DNA of 13,079 nucleotides, from NCBI GenBank assembly GCA_937864895.1, contig CALMDF010000160.1:1-13079 (forward strand). The letters are read 5' to 3'. The position numbers and the translations under genes were made by a program. Below are positions 1 to 8,537 of this stretch, in pieces (the first letter of the stretch is position 1; every line of letters starts with the position of its first letter). The notes beneath the pieces were generated by a model. That model was not told the DNA's origin. It was given only the letters and a program-made list of their open reading frames with translations, and did not search any database. The stretch is from an uncultured Holophagales bacterium (GTDB lineage Bacteria > Acidobacteriota > Thermoanaerobaculia > UBA5066).

Positions 1-2037
<2,037 letters not shown>

Positions 2038-2064
2038 ACGCAGAGGGGCACGACCCGGATGGAG

Positions 2065-2095
2065 GGCCGCGGGAGCGATCCCGCGGCCTTTCGTC
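2065..2095 (+). terminator. Intrinsic terminator after aconitase
   Basis: A perfect 10-bp inverted repeat forms the stem: GGCCGCGGGA at 2065-2074 and TCCCGCGGCC at 2079-2088, with the 4-nt loop GCGA. It is followed by a pyrimidine-rich tail, TTTCGTCTTC. It starts 28 nt after the acnA stop and lies before the promoter of the next gene, so it should separate the two transcription units. Confidence 0.82.
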
Positions 2096-2105
2096 TTCAC
2101 GGGGC

Positions 2106-2133
2106 TTGCGCCGGCGGGATCCGCGGTTAGAGT
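2106..2133 (+). promoter_or_regulatory. Putative promoter of first CNB gene, leaderless type
   Basis: TTGCGC at 2106-2111, a 16-nt spacer, and TAGAGT at 2128-2133. The -10-like box matches TATAAT at four of six positions; the -35-like box matches TTGACA only at TTG. The ATG lies 10 nt after the box, so transcription would begin at or within a few bases of the start codon, and no Shine-Dalgarno sequence lies between. The same elements with the same spacing stand before the downstream paralogue (25 of 29 positions identical from 2105 to 2133), which supports a function. Confidence 0.5.
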
Positions 2134-2143
2134 TCAGGCGCGC

Positions 2144-3532
2144 ATGGGACTTTTCCCGGACCGGCCGAAGGGCGAGCCTCAGGCTCTCAAGGAGGCCATC
2201 GAAGCCTCCCGGAAGCGGCTGAACGAAAACCCAGCCGACACCGGCGCCGTTCTCAAGCTGGCGGACGACCTCGCCGGGAGCGGCCGGAAGGCCGAAGCCG
2301 TCCAGCTGCTCAACCGGCACGGTCCGATCGTGCAGTCGCGGGGCCGCCTCGAGGAGGCGGTCTCCATCTACAGGAAAGTCTCGCAGCTCGACCCGAACTG
2401 CACCCTGAGCTCCTCCACGTTCCTGTCCCAGCTCGAGCTGAAGAAGATCCTCGAGGCCGGGAAGCAGGACCGCGCGGCGACGCCTCCTGCCTCGGCCCCG
2501 CCTCCTTCCGGCACCTTCACGAGCTCCGGGCCCGAATCGCCGCCGCCCGCGAGCGGGTCCTTCGCACGGCCGGCCCAGTCCGTGGCACCGCCTCCCAGCG
2601 GGTCCTTCGCGCGTCCGGCCCAGTCCGCGGCACTTCCCCCCAGCGGGTCCTTCGCCCTACCCGGGCCGGCCCGACCGGATGACTCCGGTTGGAACCGGAA
2701 GAAGGAGGCCGTCCACAGCGTGAGGGCCGGGATTCCCCTGCTCCGGGACATCCCCCCGGACCTGATCGAGCTCGTCCTCGAGTGGATCAGGCTCGTCCCT
2801 CTCGCGCCGGGCGAGGTCCTCTTTCGCGAGGGGAGCGAGGGGAGCTCCGTCTACTTCGTCGTCCGGGGGACCCTGGGCCTGACGTCGCGGAACGACCTCG
2901 GAACGGAGGTCCTCCTGCGGACGGCGAGGGACGGGGACTCGATCGGAGAGGCGTCGTTCCTCACCGGGCTGCCCCACTACGCGACGGTGACGGCCTGGGA
3001 GCCCTCCAACCTCCTCGAGCTCGACCACAACCTCCTCGCGCCCATCACCCGCATGCATCGCCCGCTCGCGGACGCGCTGAACCGTGTCTACGAGGAACGC
3101 GTCCTCGGCGCGGCCCTCGCCCGTTCCCGCGTCTTCGGCGTCCTTGCGGAGACCGAGCGCAGGCAGCTGACGCGGCGGCTCGAGACGCTCGCCGTGCCGG
3201 CGGGGACGTCGGTCGTCAGGCAGGGGGCCCCGGCGAAGGGTTCGTACATCGTCAAGAGGGGTGCGTTCCGCGTGACCTTCCGCTCGGGCGAGCGCGAGGT
3301 CGCGGTCTCCCTTCTCCGGCCGCACGAGGCTTTCGGCGACCTCGGCGAGGGTCCCGAGGAGCCGCAGGCCGAGTCGGTCACCGCCGTGGCCGAGTCGGAG
3401 CTCCTCTGCCTTTCCTCGGCCGACCTCGCCGATTTCCGCTCGCGCAACCCGCCGCTCGCCGCGACCCTCGACACGCTCCGGTTCGATCGGGCCGAGAGAT
3501 GCGTGGCCGCGCTGCGCGCGGCCCGAAGCTGA
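2144..3532 (+). CDS. TPR-like protein with two cyclic nucleotide-binding domains, copy 1
   Basis: A 462-aa soluble protein, probably a cytoplasmic signal receptor or scaffold; it has no visible DNA-binding or catalytic domain. Residues 1-110 are helical and TPR-like (for example residues 35-58, then a second repeat ending QLDP). Residues 111-185 form a Pro/Ser linker with four 15-residue units. CNB fold 1 spans about 198-320 (PGEVLFREGSEGSSVYFVVRG, then IGEASFL). CNB fold 2 spans about 322-455. In fold 1 the phosphate-binding cassette keeps Glu269, but the position that is normally Arg is His278 (PHYATV). In fold 2 the cassette reads GDL...PQAESV, lacking both canonical Glu and Arg. Nucleotide binding is therefore doubtful in both folds of this copy. 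The ATG at 2144 (MGLF) is supported by the matching MGLF start of the paralogue at 3614. There is no signal peptide or membrane segment. The fold assignment is firm; ligand and partner are unknown. Confidence 0.88.
   Translation: MGLFPDRPKGEPQALKEAIEASRKRLNENPADTGAVLKLADDLAGSGRKAEAVQLLNRHGPIVQSRGRLEEAVSIYRKVSQLDPNCTLSSSTFLSQLELKKILEAGKQDRAATPPASAPPPSGTFTSSGPESPPPASGSFARPAQSVAPPPSGSFARPAQSAALPPSGSFALPGPARPDDSGWNRKKEAVHSVRAGIPLLRDIPPDLIELVLEWIRLVPLAPGEVLFREGSEGSSVYFVVRGTLGLTSRNDLGTEVLLRTARDGDSIGEASFLTGLPHYATVTAWEPSNLLELDHNLLAPITRMHRPLADALNRVYEERVLGAALARSRVFGVLAETERRQLTRRLETLAVPAGTSVVRQGAPAKGSYIVKRGAFRVTFRSGEREVAVSLLRPHEAFGDLGEGPEEPQAESVTAVAESELLCLSSADLADFRSRNPPLAATLDTLRFDRAERCVAALRAARS
2507..2686 (+). 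repeat. Four in-frame 45-nt repeats coding a Pro/Ser linker
   Basis: Four consecutive 15-residue units begin at residues 122, 137, 152 and 167 of the first CNB protein. Each starts SGTF or SGSF, and units 2 and 3 continue ARPAQS. Units 2 and 3 are close at DNA level (about 2552-2641), suggesting recent duplication or conversion; units 1 and 4 are more diverged. The segment joins the TPR-like part to the CNB pair and is likely unstructured. Confidence 0.75.
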
Positions 3533-3577
3533 CCGGATCCGGGTCGGCCCTCCGTCCCCCTTTCCCGCCGAACCGCC

Positions 3578-3605
3578 TTGCGCTCGCGAGATCCGCGGGT
3601 AGAGT
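3578..3605 (+). promoter_or_regulatory. Putative promoter of second CNB gene, leaderless type
   Basis: TTGCGC at 3578-3583, a 16-nt spacer and TAGAGT at 3600-3605, with the ATG of copy 2 only 8 nt further on. It is a duplicate of the element at 2106-2133. The TTG at 3578 could be mistaken for a start codon in the same frame, but it is part of the conserved -35-like box, and the MGLF start at 3614 matches copy 1. The 81-bp gap between the two genes has no convincing intrinsic terminator, so read-through from copy 1 is possible. Confidence 0.5.
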
Positions 3606-3613
3606 CCGGACGC

Positions 3614-4996
3614 ATGGGCCTTTTCTCGGACGGGTCGAAGGGGGATTCCCCGGCGATACGGGAGACCGTGGAGGCGTGCCGGAAGCGGCTGAGCGAGCAC
3701 CCCGCGGACGCAGGCGCCGTCCTCAAGCTCGCGGACGCCCTCGCCGCGAGCGGGCGGAGGACGGAGGCCGTGCGGCTCCTGAACCGGTTCGGTCCGATCG
3801 TCCAGTCCAAGGGCCGCCTCGAGGCAGCGATCGCCATCTTCAAGAAGGCGACGCAGCTCGACCCGGACAGCGAGCTGACCTCCTCCACGTACCTCTCGCA
3901 CCTCCAGCTGCAGAAGATCCTGGAGGCCGAGAAGGCGGTGCGAGCGGCGGCGCCGCCCCAGGCGGCCCCTCCCCCTTCCGGCGCCTTCACCCGCCCGGGG
4001 CCCGACCCGGCCCCTCCCGCAAGCGGCTCCTTCGCGCGGCCCGAGCCGGCGACGGGTCCGCCTTCCAGCGGCTCCCTGCCCCGTCCGGCCGCTTCCGCGG
4101 GCCCGCCGCCGAGCGGTTCGTTCGCGCTGCCCGAGCCTCCGGCCCCGTCCGCGTGGAGCAGGAAGAAGGAGGCCGTCCACGCCGCGACGCCAGGGATCCC
4201 TCTGCTGCGCGACATCCCCCCGCTCCTGATCGACCTCGTACTCCAGCGGATCAACCTGGTCACCCTCGCCCCGGGCGAGGTCCTGTTCCGCGAGGGGAGC
4301 GAGGGGAACTCCGTCTTCTTCGTGGTCCAGGGGACGCTGGAGGTCTCGGCGCGGCACGACCTCGGCACGAAGGTCGTCCTTCGGATCGCGAGGGACGGAG
4401 AGGTCCTCGGCGAGGCTTCGTTCCTCACCGCGCTGCCCCGCTACTCGACCGTGACGGCCCTCGAGCAGTCCAACCTCCTCGAGCTCGACCACGACGCCCT
4501 CGCCCCCATCGCCCGAAAGCACCGCCCTCTCGCGGACGCGCTGAACCGGCTCTACGACGAGCGCGTCCTCACGTCGGCTCTCGCCCGCTCCCGCGTCTTC
4601 GGCGTTCTGCCGGAGGCCGAGCGCCGGCAGCTGACGCGGAAGCTGGAGCCGGTCGCGGTGCAGGCGGGGACGCTCGTCGTCCGGGAGGGGGTCCCGGCGA
4701 AGGCCGCCTTCATCGTCAAGCGGGGCGCGTTCCGCGTGACGTTCCGCGCGAGCGACCGCGAGGTCGCGGTCGCCCTCCTCCGGCCGCACGAGGTCCTCGG
4801 CGACCTCGCCGAGGGGCTCGCCGTGCCCCAGGCCGAGTCGATCACGGCCGTGACCGACTCGGAGGTCCTCCGCCTCGCGCCGGAGGACCTCGCGGCCCTG
4901 CGATCGCGCAGCGCGCCGTTCTCCGCGGCCCTGGACGCGCTCCGGCTCGAGCGGGCCGAGAGGTGCGTGGCGGCGCTGCGCGCCGCCCGCCGCTGA
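3614..4996 (+). CDS. TPR-like protein with two cyclic nucleotide-binding domains, copy 2
   Basis: A 460-aa tandem paralogue of the preceding gene, collinear along its whole length. It has TPR-like helices at 1-110, a linker with four 15-residue units at 122-181, CNB fold 1 at about 196-318 and CNB fold 2 at about 320-453. In fold 1 the phosphate-binding cassette is closer to canonical: GEASFL with Glu267, then LPRYSTV with Arg276, comparable to the PRAATV of protein kinase A regulatory subunits. Fold 2 reads GDL...PQAESI and lacks both canonical residues. If either copy binds a cyclic nucleotide, fold 1 of this one is the best candidate. The start at ATG 3614 is chosen over the in-frame TTG at 3578 because MGLF matches copy 1 and the TTG lies in the duplicated promoter. 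The gene ends in TGA at 4994-4996, and the next -10-like box overlaps nothing but follows directly. The ligand is unknown, and no catalytic or DNA-binding domain is visible. Confidence 0.88.
   Translation: MGLFSDGSKGDSPAIRETVEACRKRLSEHPADAGAVLKLADALAASGRRTEAVRLLNRFGPIVQSKGRLEAAIAIFKKATQLDPDSELTSSTYLSHLQLQKILEAEKAVRAAAPPQAAPPPSGAFTRPGPDPAPPASGSFARPEPATGPPSSGSLPRPAASAGPPPSGSFALPEPPAPSAWSRKKEAVHAATPGIPLLRDIPPLLIDLVLQRINLVTLAPGEVLFREGSEGNSVFFVVQGTLEVSARHDLGTKVVLRIARDGEVLGEASFLTALPRYSTVTALEQSNLLELDHDALAPIARKHRPLADALNRLYDERVLTSALARSRVFGVLPEAERRQLTRKLEPVAVQAGTLVVREGVPAKAAFIVKRGAFRVTFRASDREVAVALLRPHEVLGDLAEGLAVPQAESITAVTDSEVLRLAPEDLAALRSRSAPFSAALDALRLERAERCVAALRAARR
3977..4156 (+). repeat. Four 45-nt linker repeats in copy 2
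   Basis: These occupy the same residue positions as in copy 1 (units near 122, 137, 152 and 167), with SGAF, SGSF, SGSL and SGSF cores followed by Pro/Ala-rich spacers. The bases are more diverged between units than in copy 1, while the 15-residue period and the SG-hydroxyl/Ala-aromatic or Leu core are kept. This suggests the repeat pattern pre-dates the gene duplication. Confidence 0.72.
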
Positions 4997-5002
4997 TAGA
5001 CT
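4976..5002 (+). promoter_or_regulatory. Putative promoter of the RpiR-family gene
   Basis: TAGACT at 4997-5002 begins at the base after the TGA stop of the second CNB gene and lies 11 nt before the ATG at 5014. It resembles the TAGAGT boxes before the two CNB genes in sequence and in distance to ATG. A weak CTGCGC at 4976-4981 (15-nt spacer, inside the upstream coding region) could be the -35 part. No Shine-Dalgarno sequence precedes the ATG, consistent with a leaderless message. Confidence 0.35.
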
Positions 5003-5013
5003 TCGAGCGCGAC

Positions 5014-5928
5014 ATGCCCGCCGACGAAGCGTCTCCGGACATCCAGGTCCGCCTCAAGGACGTCTACCACGAGCTCCCCGACGCGCTGCGGCGCATCGCG
5101 GACACCCTGATGTCCGACCCCCTCCTCGGCGCCCTCTGGGGAATCGAGTCGATGGCGGAGCGGGCCGGCGTGAGCGTGGGGACCGTCGTGCGGTTCTCGA
5201 AGCGGCTCGGCTACAGGGGATTCAGCGACTTCCGGGACGCCCTGCGCGAGGCGTGCCAGCTCCGGTCGGAGGGGGATCCGCTCGAGGCCCTCGAGGCGCC
5301 GTCGGACCCGTTCTGGGCGCTCACCGAGGTGGCTCGGCGCGACCACGAAAACCTGAACCGCCTGCTCCAGACGATGGACCAGGCTACGCTCGAGTCCGCG
5401 ACCCGGCTCCTGATGCAGGCCCGGCACCGGGTCCTCCTCGGGCGCGGCGTCTCTCACGTGATGTGCCAGGTCCTCGCCTTCAACCTCACGCAGGCGGGCC
5501 TCCCCTGCATCGCGGCGATCCCGTCCGACTTCTCGAACCAGGTGGCGAACCTCGGGGAGCGGGACGTCCTCGTCGTCGTCAGCTGCGCCCCGTTCAGCCG
5601 GGAGACGGTGGACGCGGCGGACTTCGCGAAACGCTGCGGCATCCCGGTCCTCGCATTCACCGACCGGAGGGACTCGCCCCTGGCGAAGAGCGCGACCGTG
5701 ACGATCGGCCTCCCGTCCGAGGACTTCCTCTTCAGCTTCGGGCTCTCGACGTTCTCCGTCCTCTCGCACGCCCTCGCCATCTCGGTGGCCTCGAAGGACT
5801 CGGCGGGGACGGCGCGGAGGCTGAAGGCGGCCGACGAGGTCGCGCAGCCGCTCTTCGTCGAGCACTGGCTCCCCTTCCAGCCGGGGGCCATCCGGGTGAT
5901 GCGGCCTCCGAAGCCCCGGGGGTCCTGA
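5014..5928 (+). CDS. MurR/RpiR family transcriptional regulator (HTH plus SIS domain)
   Basis: A 304-aa cytoplasmic regulator. Residues about 12-85 form the RpiR-type helix-turn-helix (IESMAERAGVSVGTVVRFSK at 44-63, then RLGYRGFSDFRDALR), which binds DNA. Residues about 125-262 form a SIS domain (GRGVSHVM at 143-150; VVSCAPFSRETVDAADFAKR at 188-207; PVLAFTD), which in this family senses a phosphorylated sugar or related metabolite. The length is normal for the family (about 280-300). The start at 5014 gives the family-typical N-terminus; the frame stays open far upstream only because of the high GC content. The gap to the preceding gene is 17 nt and holds a TAGACT box, so the gene may have its own promoter and also be read from upstream. 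It converges on the purine cluster with 16 nt between stops, so there is no promoter-sharing evidence that it controls that cluster. The ligand is not predictable here. Confidence 0.92.
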   Translation: MPADEASPDIQVRLKDVYHELPDALRRIADTLMSDPLLGALWGIESMAERAGVSVGTVVRFSKRLGYRGFSDFRDALREACQLRSEGDPLEALEAPSDPFWALTEVARRDHENLNRLLQTMDQATLESATRLLMQARHRVLLGRGVSHVMCQVLAFNLTQAGLPCIAAIPSDFSNQVANLGERDVLVVVSCAPFSRETVDAADFAKRCGIPVLAFTDRRDSPLAKSATVTIGLPSEDFLFSFGLSTFSVLSHALAISVASKDSAGTARRLKAADEVAQPLFVEHWLPFQPGAIRVMRPPKPRGS

Positions 5929-5937
5929 CCGCCCGGG
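5915..5937. terminator. Weak bidirectional hairpin between convergent genes
   Basis: CCCGGG at 5915-5920 pairs with CCCGGG at 5932-5937 around an 11-nt interior that includes the rpiR-type gene's stop codon. It lies at the meeting point of two convergent genes (stops 5928 and 5945). Neither strand shows a T-tract after the stem, so it is not a standard intrinsic terminator. It could slow polymerase on both strands or be a chance GC palindrome. Confidence 0.25.
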
Positions 5938-5944
5938 AAGAACG

Positions 5945-6739
5945 TCAGGGGGCCAGCGCCAGGATGGCCTCCATGACCCCGCCGCCGACGGCCCGGGCCT
6001 TGTCCGACACGGTGAGGCAGTGCTCCCGGATGCATCGGGGGTCCACGTCGGCCACCTTCAGGCCGGCCGGCGCGTCGAAGCCCTGGCGGATGAGCCCCCG
6101 GACGACTCCGCCGATGGCCGCGGGGACCGCCACCCCCCCGACGGACAGGAGGCGATACCCCGCTTCCACCGTGTCCCCGATCCCGCAGTGCAGCTCGACC
6201 GTGCCTGCCACCGGGGCCCGGATCACACGGTCCCGGCCCTGGCCCGCGATGAGGCCCGGCACGCCCGTGTCGACCTGCGCGCAACCCTCGAGGATCACGC
6301 GTCCCAGGTCGTGGCCGCGGTTCGTCTCCACGACGGCGTGGGCGTCGCGCCCCGCTTCGAAGCCCGGGCCGAGCGCCACGACCACCGGCGCCATGTCGAG
6401 CGAAGTGCCCAGGTTGCGCTTGGCGAGGATGGCGTCGACGAGGACGACGGGAGAGAGCCGGACGACGCTCCGGCCCTCGGGGTCTTCGAGGACCGGGACG
6501 GGATCCCCCGGCGACCACGCCTCCGGCACGCTCCCGCAGCGGATCGCCCGGACCCCTTCCACCGAGGCCTCGCCGTCGTACATCGCCTCGGAGAGGCTCA
6601 CCGTCCGCCGGATCGCGCTCGGACGCGCGGTTTCCAGGGCGACCACGCGGAACCCGGAACGAACGAGACGGACGATGCAGCCGGTTCCCAGGTCCCCCGC
6701 GCCGCGCACGACGACGAGGCGCCCCGCGACGATGCTCAT
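5945..6739 (-). CDS. yqeB: Selenium-dependent molybdenum hydroxylase accessory protein YqeB
   Basis: A 264-aa member of the YqeB (EF2563-type) family, which published comparative genomics ties to selD and selenium-dependent molybdenum hydroxylases. The biochemical step is not established; a role in making or inserting the selenium-containing molybdenum cofactor is inferred. Visible motifs are an N-terminal Rossmann-like glycine loop VVRGAGDLGTG (10-20), the conserved run SAIRRTVSLSEAMYDG (41-56), AKRNLGTSLDMAPVVVALGPG, VETNRGHDLGRVI and a RAP-x-x-G biotinyl/barrel-like stretch. The start ATG at 6739 overlaps the yqeC stop as ATGA, which fixes it; the frame is open upstream but codes no family sequence there. 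It is the last gene of the minus-strand operon and has no clear Shine-Dalgarno sequence of its own, consistent with coupled translation. Confidence 0.9.
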   Translation of the reverse strand: MSIVAGRLVVVRGAGDLGTGCIVRLVRSGFRVVALETARPSAIRRTVSLSEAMYDGEASVEGVRAIRCGSVPEAWSPGDPVPVLEDPEGRSVVRLSPVVLVDAILAKRNLGTSLDMAPVVVALGPGFEAGRDAHAVVETNRGHDLGRVILEGCAQVDTGVPGLIAGQGRDRVIRAPVAGTVELHCGIGDTVEAGYRLLSVGGVAVPAAIGGVVRGLIRQGFDAPAGLKVADVDPRCIREHCLTVSDKARAVGGGVMEAILALAP

Positions 6740-7509
6740 CCGGGGACCCGCGGACGCACCGCCAGAAAGACCCGCCCGCCGGACTCCGCGCCGCTGAGGA
6801 GGACGAGGTCCGCGCCGAGGGCCGCGAGCTGACCCGGCGACGGGATGTAGGGGGCCTCGTCCGCCTTGTTGAGGAGGGCGACGCGCCGGCCGGGGGCACC
6901 CTTGAAGAGACCCTCGGGATGGCGCGCGAGGGCCACGACGTGGTCCCACCCGATCGGCGCTCCGGCCGCGCAACCCGTGACGGCGGCGAAGCGCTCGGGG
7001 CGGTGCACCGTGCGCTCGTCCATGGGTCGCCCGAGGGCGTCGAGGCCGACGACGCCGACGACGAGGTCGGTTCCCTCCGGGACGGCCGGCTCGAAGGACG
7101 CGGGCGCCTTGATCGGGAGCCGGCGCGACCCGTCGGCCTCCACGAGGACGAGGCCCCACGTCCGCTTCAGCGCCGCGACCCGCGACGGGTGGATCCCCTT
7201 CAGCTTCCCGGGTTCGTCCGCCAGCCTCGTGACGAGGAGCGTGACGCCCGGCCGGGGCTCGGGGCCGGCGGGCTCTTCCGGTCCGGCCGGGTGCTCGAGG
7301 TCGCCACGGAAGACGATCCGCGCGGCGCTCGCGCCCTCCGCGCCGGGGTCGGCCAGGTGCGTCGTCGTCGTGACGAGGACGGCGCGGCCCTCCGCTTCGA
7401 GCTCGCGGGCGAGGTGGAGGAGAAGGCTGGTCTTGCCTCCTGCCCCGACGAACGCGACGAGGCCCTCGCCCCCGGGGAGAAGGGGAAGAAGGGCGTCCGC
7501 GAGCCTCAC
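6736..7509 (-). CDS. yqeC: Selenium cofactor biosynthesis protein YqeC
   Basis: A 257-aa P-loop protein of the YqeC family, found with YqeB and SelD in genomes with selenium-dependent molybdenum hydroxylases. The precise reaction is unknown, and nucleotide binding is inferred. The Walker A-like motif FVGAGGKTS lies at residues 20-28. Then follow VLVTTTTHLADP, the conserved LVLVEADGSRRLPIKAP segment, VVGVVGLDALG, and NKADEA near the end, which resembles a guanine-specificity NKxD motif. The start is a GTG at 7509 that overlaps the TGA of the upstream XdhC-like gene (GTGA). This gives the family-like distance of about 20 residues from start to P-loop. No ATG lies close by in frame, and the upstream open frame is a GC-driven shadow. 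The stop overlaps the yqeB ATG by 4 nt. Confidence 0.88.
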   Translation of the reverse strand: MRLADALLPLLPGGEGLVAFVGAGGKTSLLLHLARELEAEGRAVLVTTTTHLADPGAEGASAARIVFRGDLEHPAGPEEPAGPEPRPGVTLLVTRLADEPGKLKGIHPSRVAALKRTWGLVLVEADGSRRLPIKAPASFEPAVPEGTDLVVGVVGLDALGRPMDERTVHRPERFAAVTGCAAGAPIGWDHVVALARHPEGLFKGAPGRRVALLNKADEAPYIPSPGQLAALGADLVLLSGAESGGRVFLAVRPRVPG

Positions 7510-8537
7510 GACGCGTTTCGTCGCGCCCTCCCGGAAAGGCCGGCGTTCGGGATTCCGCGGCGCACCGCGACGAGCTCGCCGGCGATGGAGACGGCGAGCT
7601 CTTCGGGCGTCTCCGCGCCGATGTCGAGGCCGATGGGGGCGCACACGGACTCGACCTTCGCCGGGTCGAACCCGTCCGCGAGGACCTGCTCGGTCAGGAG
7701 ACGCACCTTCCGCCGGCTCCCGATCAGCCCGGCGTAGCGCCACGGCTTCGAGAGGACCGCGCGGAGCGACTCGAGGTCGGCGAGGTGACCCCGCGTCACG
7801 ATGACGACGTAGGTCGAGGCGTCGAACGGGAAGCCGTCGACGACCCCGACGTAGTCGCCGCACAGGGTCGCGACACCTTCGGGAAAACGCCCGGGAACGA
7901 GGAACTCCGGCCGGTCGTCGGCGACCGTGACCGCGAAACCGACGGCCCGCGCGGCCACGGCCACCGCCCGGCCGACGTGGCCCCCGCCGAGGACGAGGAG
8001 CTTCTCCGGCGGGAGGAGCGGGTCGTAGAAGAGGCCGGCCTCCGGGTCGAAGACGGGCTTGCCGTGCTCGAGGGCGCGCCGGGCCGCGCCGGCGTCCGCC
8101 CCTTCGAGCCGCGCCGGCCACCATCCCCCCGCCTCGTCCATCGCGGCGCACTCGCCCGTCTCCATCCGCCGGGCGAGGACGACCCGAACGCCGCGAAGGA
8201 GACGCTCCCGGGCGGCCTCGTACGCGGCTTTCGACACGAGAGGCTCGACGAGCACCTGGCTCGTCCCGCCGCAGACCATGTCCATCCCCTCGGCCTCGTT
8301 CCCCTGCATCTCGACCGCGACGACGCGCGGCCGGCCGTCGGCGAGCGCCGCCCGGGCCGTCGCGAGGACGAACGACTCGCCCTTCCCTCCCCCGACGGAG
8401 CCCGCGACGAGGCCCTCCTCCCCCGCGAGCATCCAGGAGCCGGCGTGGCGCGGGGCCGAGCCCTTCACCTGCATCACCGTGCAGAGGGCGAGAGGGCTCC
8501 GCGCCGCGAGGAGCGTTTCGAGGAGCGGGAGGCTCAT
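7506..8537 (-). CDS. xdhC: XdhC/CoxI family molybdenum hydroxylase maturation factor
   Basis: A 343-aa protein. In the family, XdhC binds molybdenum cofactor, helps add the terminal sulfido ligand, and delivers it to xanthine dehydrogenase-type enzymes; here the cargo could be the selenium-modified cofactor (inference). The N-terminal XdhC/CoxI domain has VKGSAPRHAGSWML (24-37), SVGGGKGE (47-54) and the conserved VCGGTSQVLVEP with Cys89. The C-terminal Rossmann domain has LLVLGGGHVGRAVA (180-193), VADDRPEF, VIVTRGHLADLESL, YAGLIGSRRKV and CAPIGLDIGAETPEE. All landmark motifs of the family are present and the length is normal. The ATG at 8537 overlaps the xdh stop as ATGA, with an AGAGGGG purine run just before it. 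It lies between the enzyme and yqeC, as expected for a dedicated chaperone. Confidence 0.93.
   Translation of the reverse strand: MSLPLLETLLAARSPLALCTVMQVKGSAPRHAGSWMLAGEEGLVAGSVGGGKGESFVLATARAALADGRPRVVAVEMQGNEAEGMDMVCGGTSQVLVEPLVSKAAYEAARERLLRGVRVVLARRMETGECAAMDEAGGWWPARLEGADAGAARRALEHGKPVFDPEAGLFYDPLLPPEKLLVLGGGHVGRAVAVAARAVGFAVTVADDRPEFLVPGRFPEGVATLCGDYVGVVDGFPFDASTYVVIVTRGHLADLESLRAVLSKPWRYAGLIGSRRKVRLLTEQVLADGFDPAKVESVCAPIGLDIGAETPEELAVSIAGELVAVRRGIPNAGLSGRARRNAS

Noticed and set aside
2507..2686. Possible CRISPR-like or intergenic tandem array
   Set aside because: The 45-nt units are in frame, lie inside a coding region, and encode a regular Pro/Ser linker with no unique spacers.
3533..3545. 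CCGGATCCGG palindrome after copy 1 as a terminator
   Set aside because: The self-complementary core leaves no loop, and no T-tract follows.
3578..3613. TTG start giving a 12-residue longer copy 2 CNB protein
   Set aside because: The TTG lies in the -35-like box shared with copy 1, and the next ATG gives the MGLF N-terminus identical to copy 1.
2657..4789. 710-codon minus-strand open frame opposite the CNB genes
   Set aside because: The composition is Arg/Glu/Gly-rich with no family motif, and the plus strand codes recognisable CNB domains over the same bases.
2689..5013. Long open plus-strand stretch in frame with and upstream of the RpiR gene
   Set aside because: It overlaps both CNB genes in another frame and its translation is Arg/Pro/Gly-rich low complexity. 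It is a GC-driven open frame; the RpiR family sequence starts only at 5014.
5014..5928. RpiR protein as the dedicated regulator of the purine operon
   Set aside because: The genes are convergent with no shared promoter region, and the operon's own promoter is outside the window, so there is no sequence evidence for the link.
6740..7159. In-frame upstream extension of yqeB
   Set aside because: It overlaps yqeC, is Arg/Pro-rich and not YqeB-like; the ATGA overlap at 6736-6739 gives the natural start.
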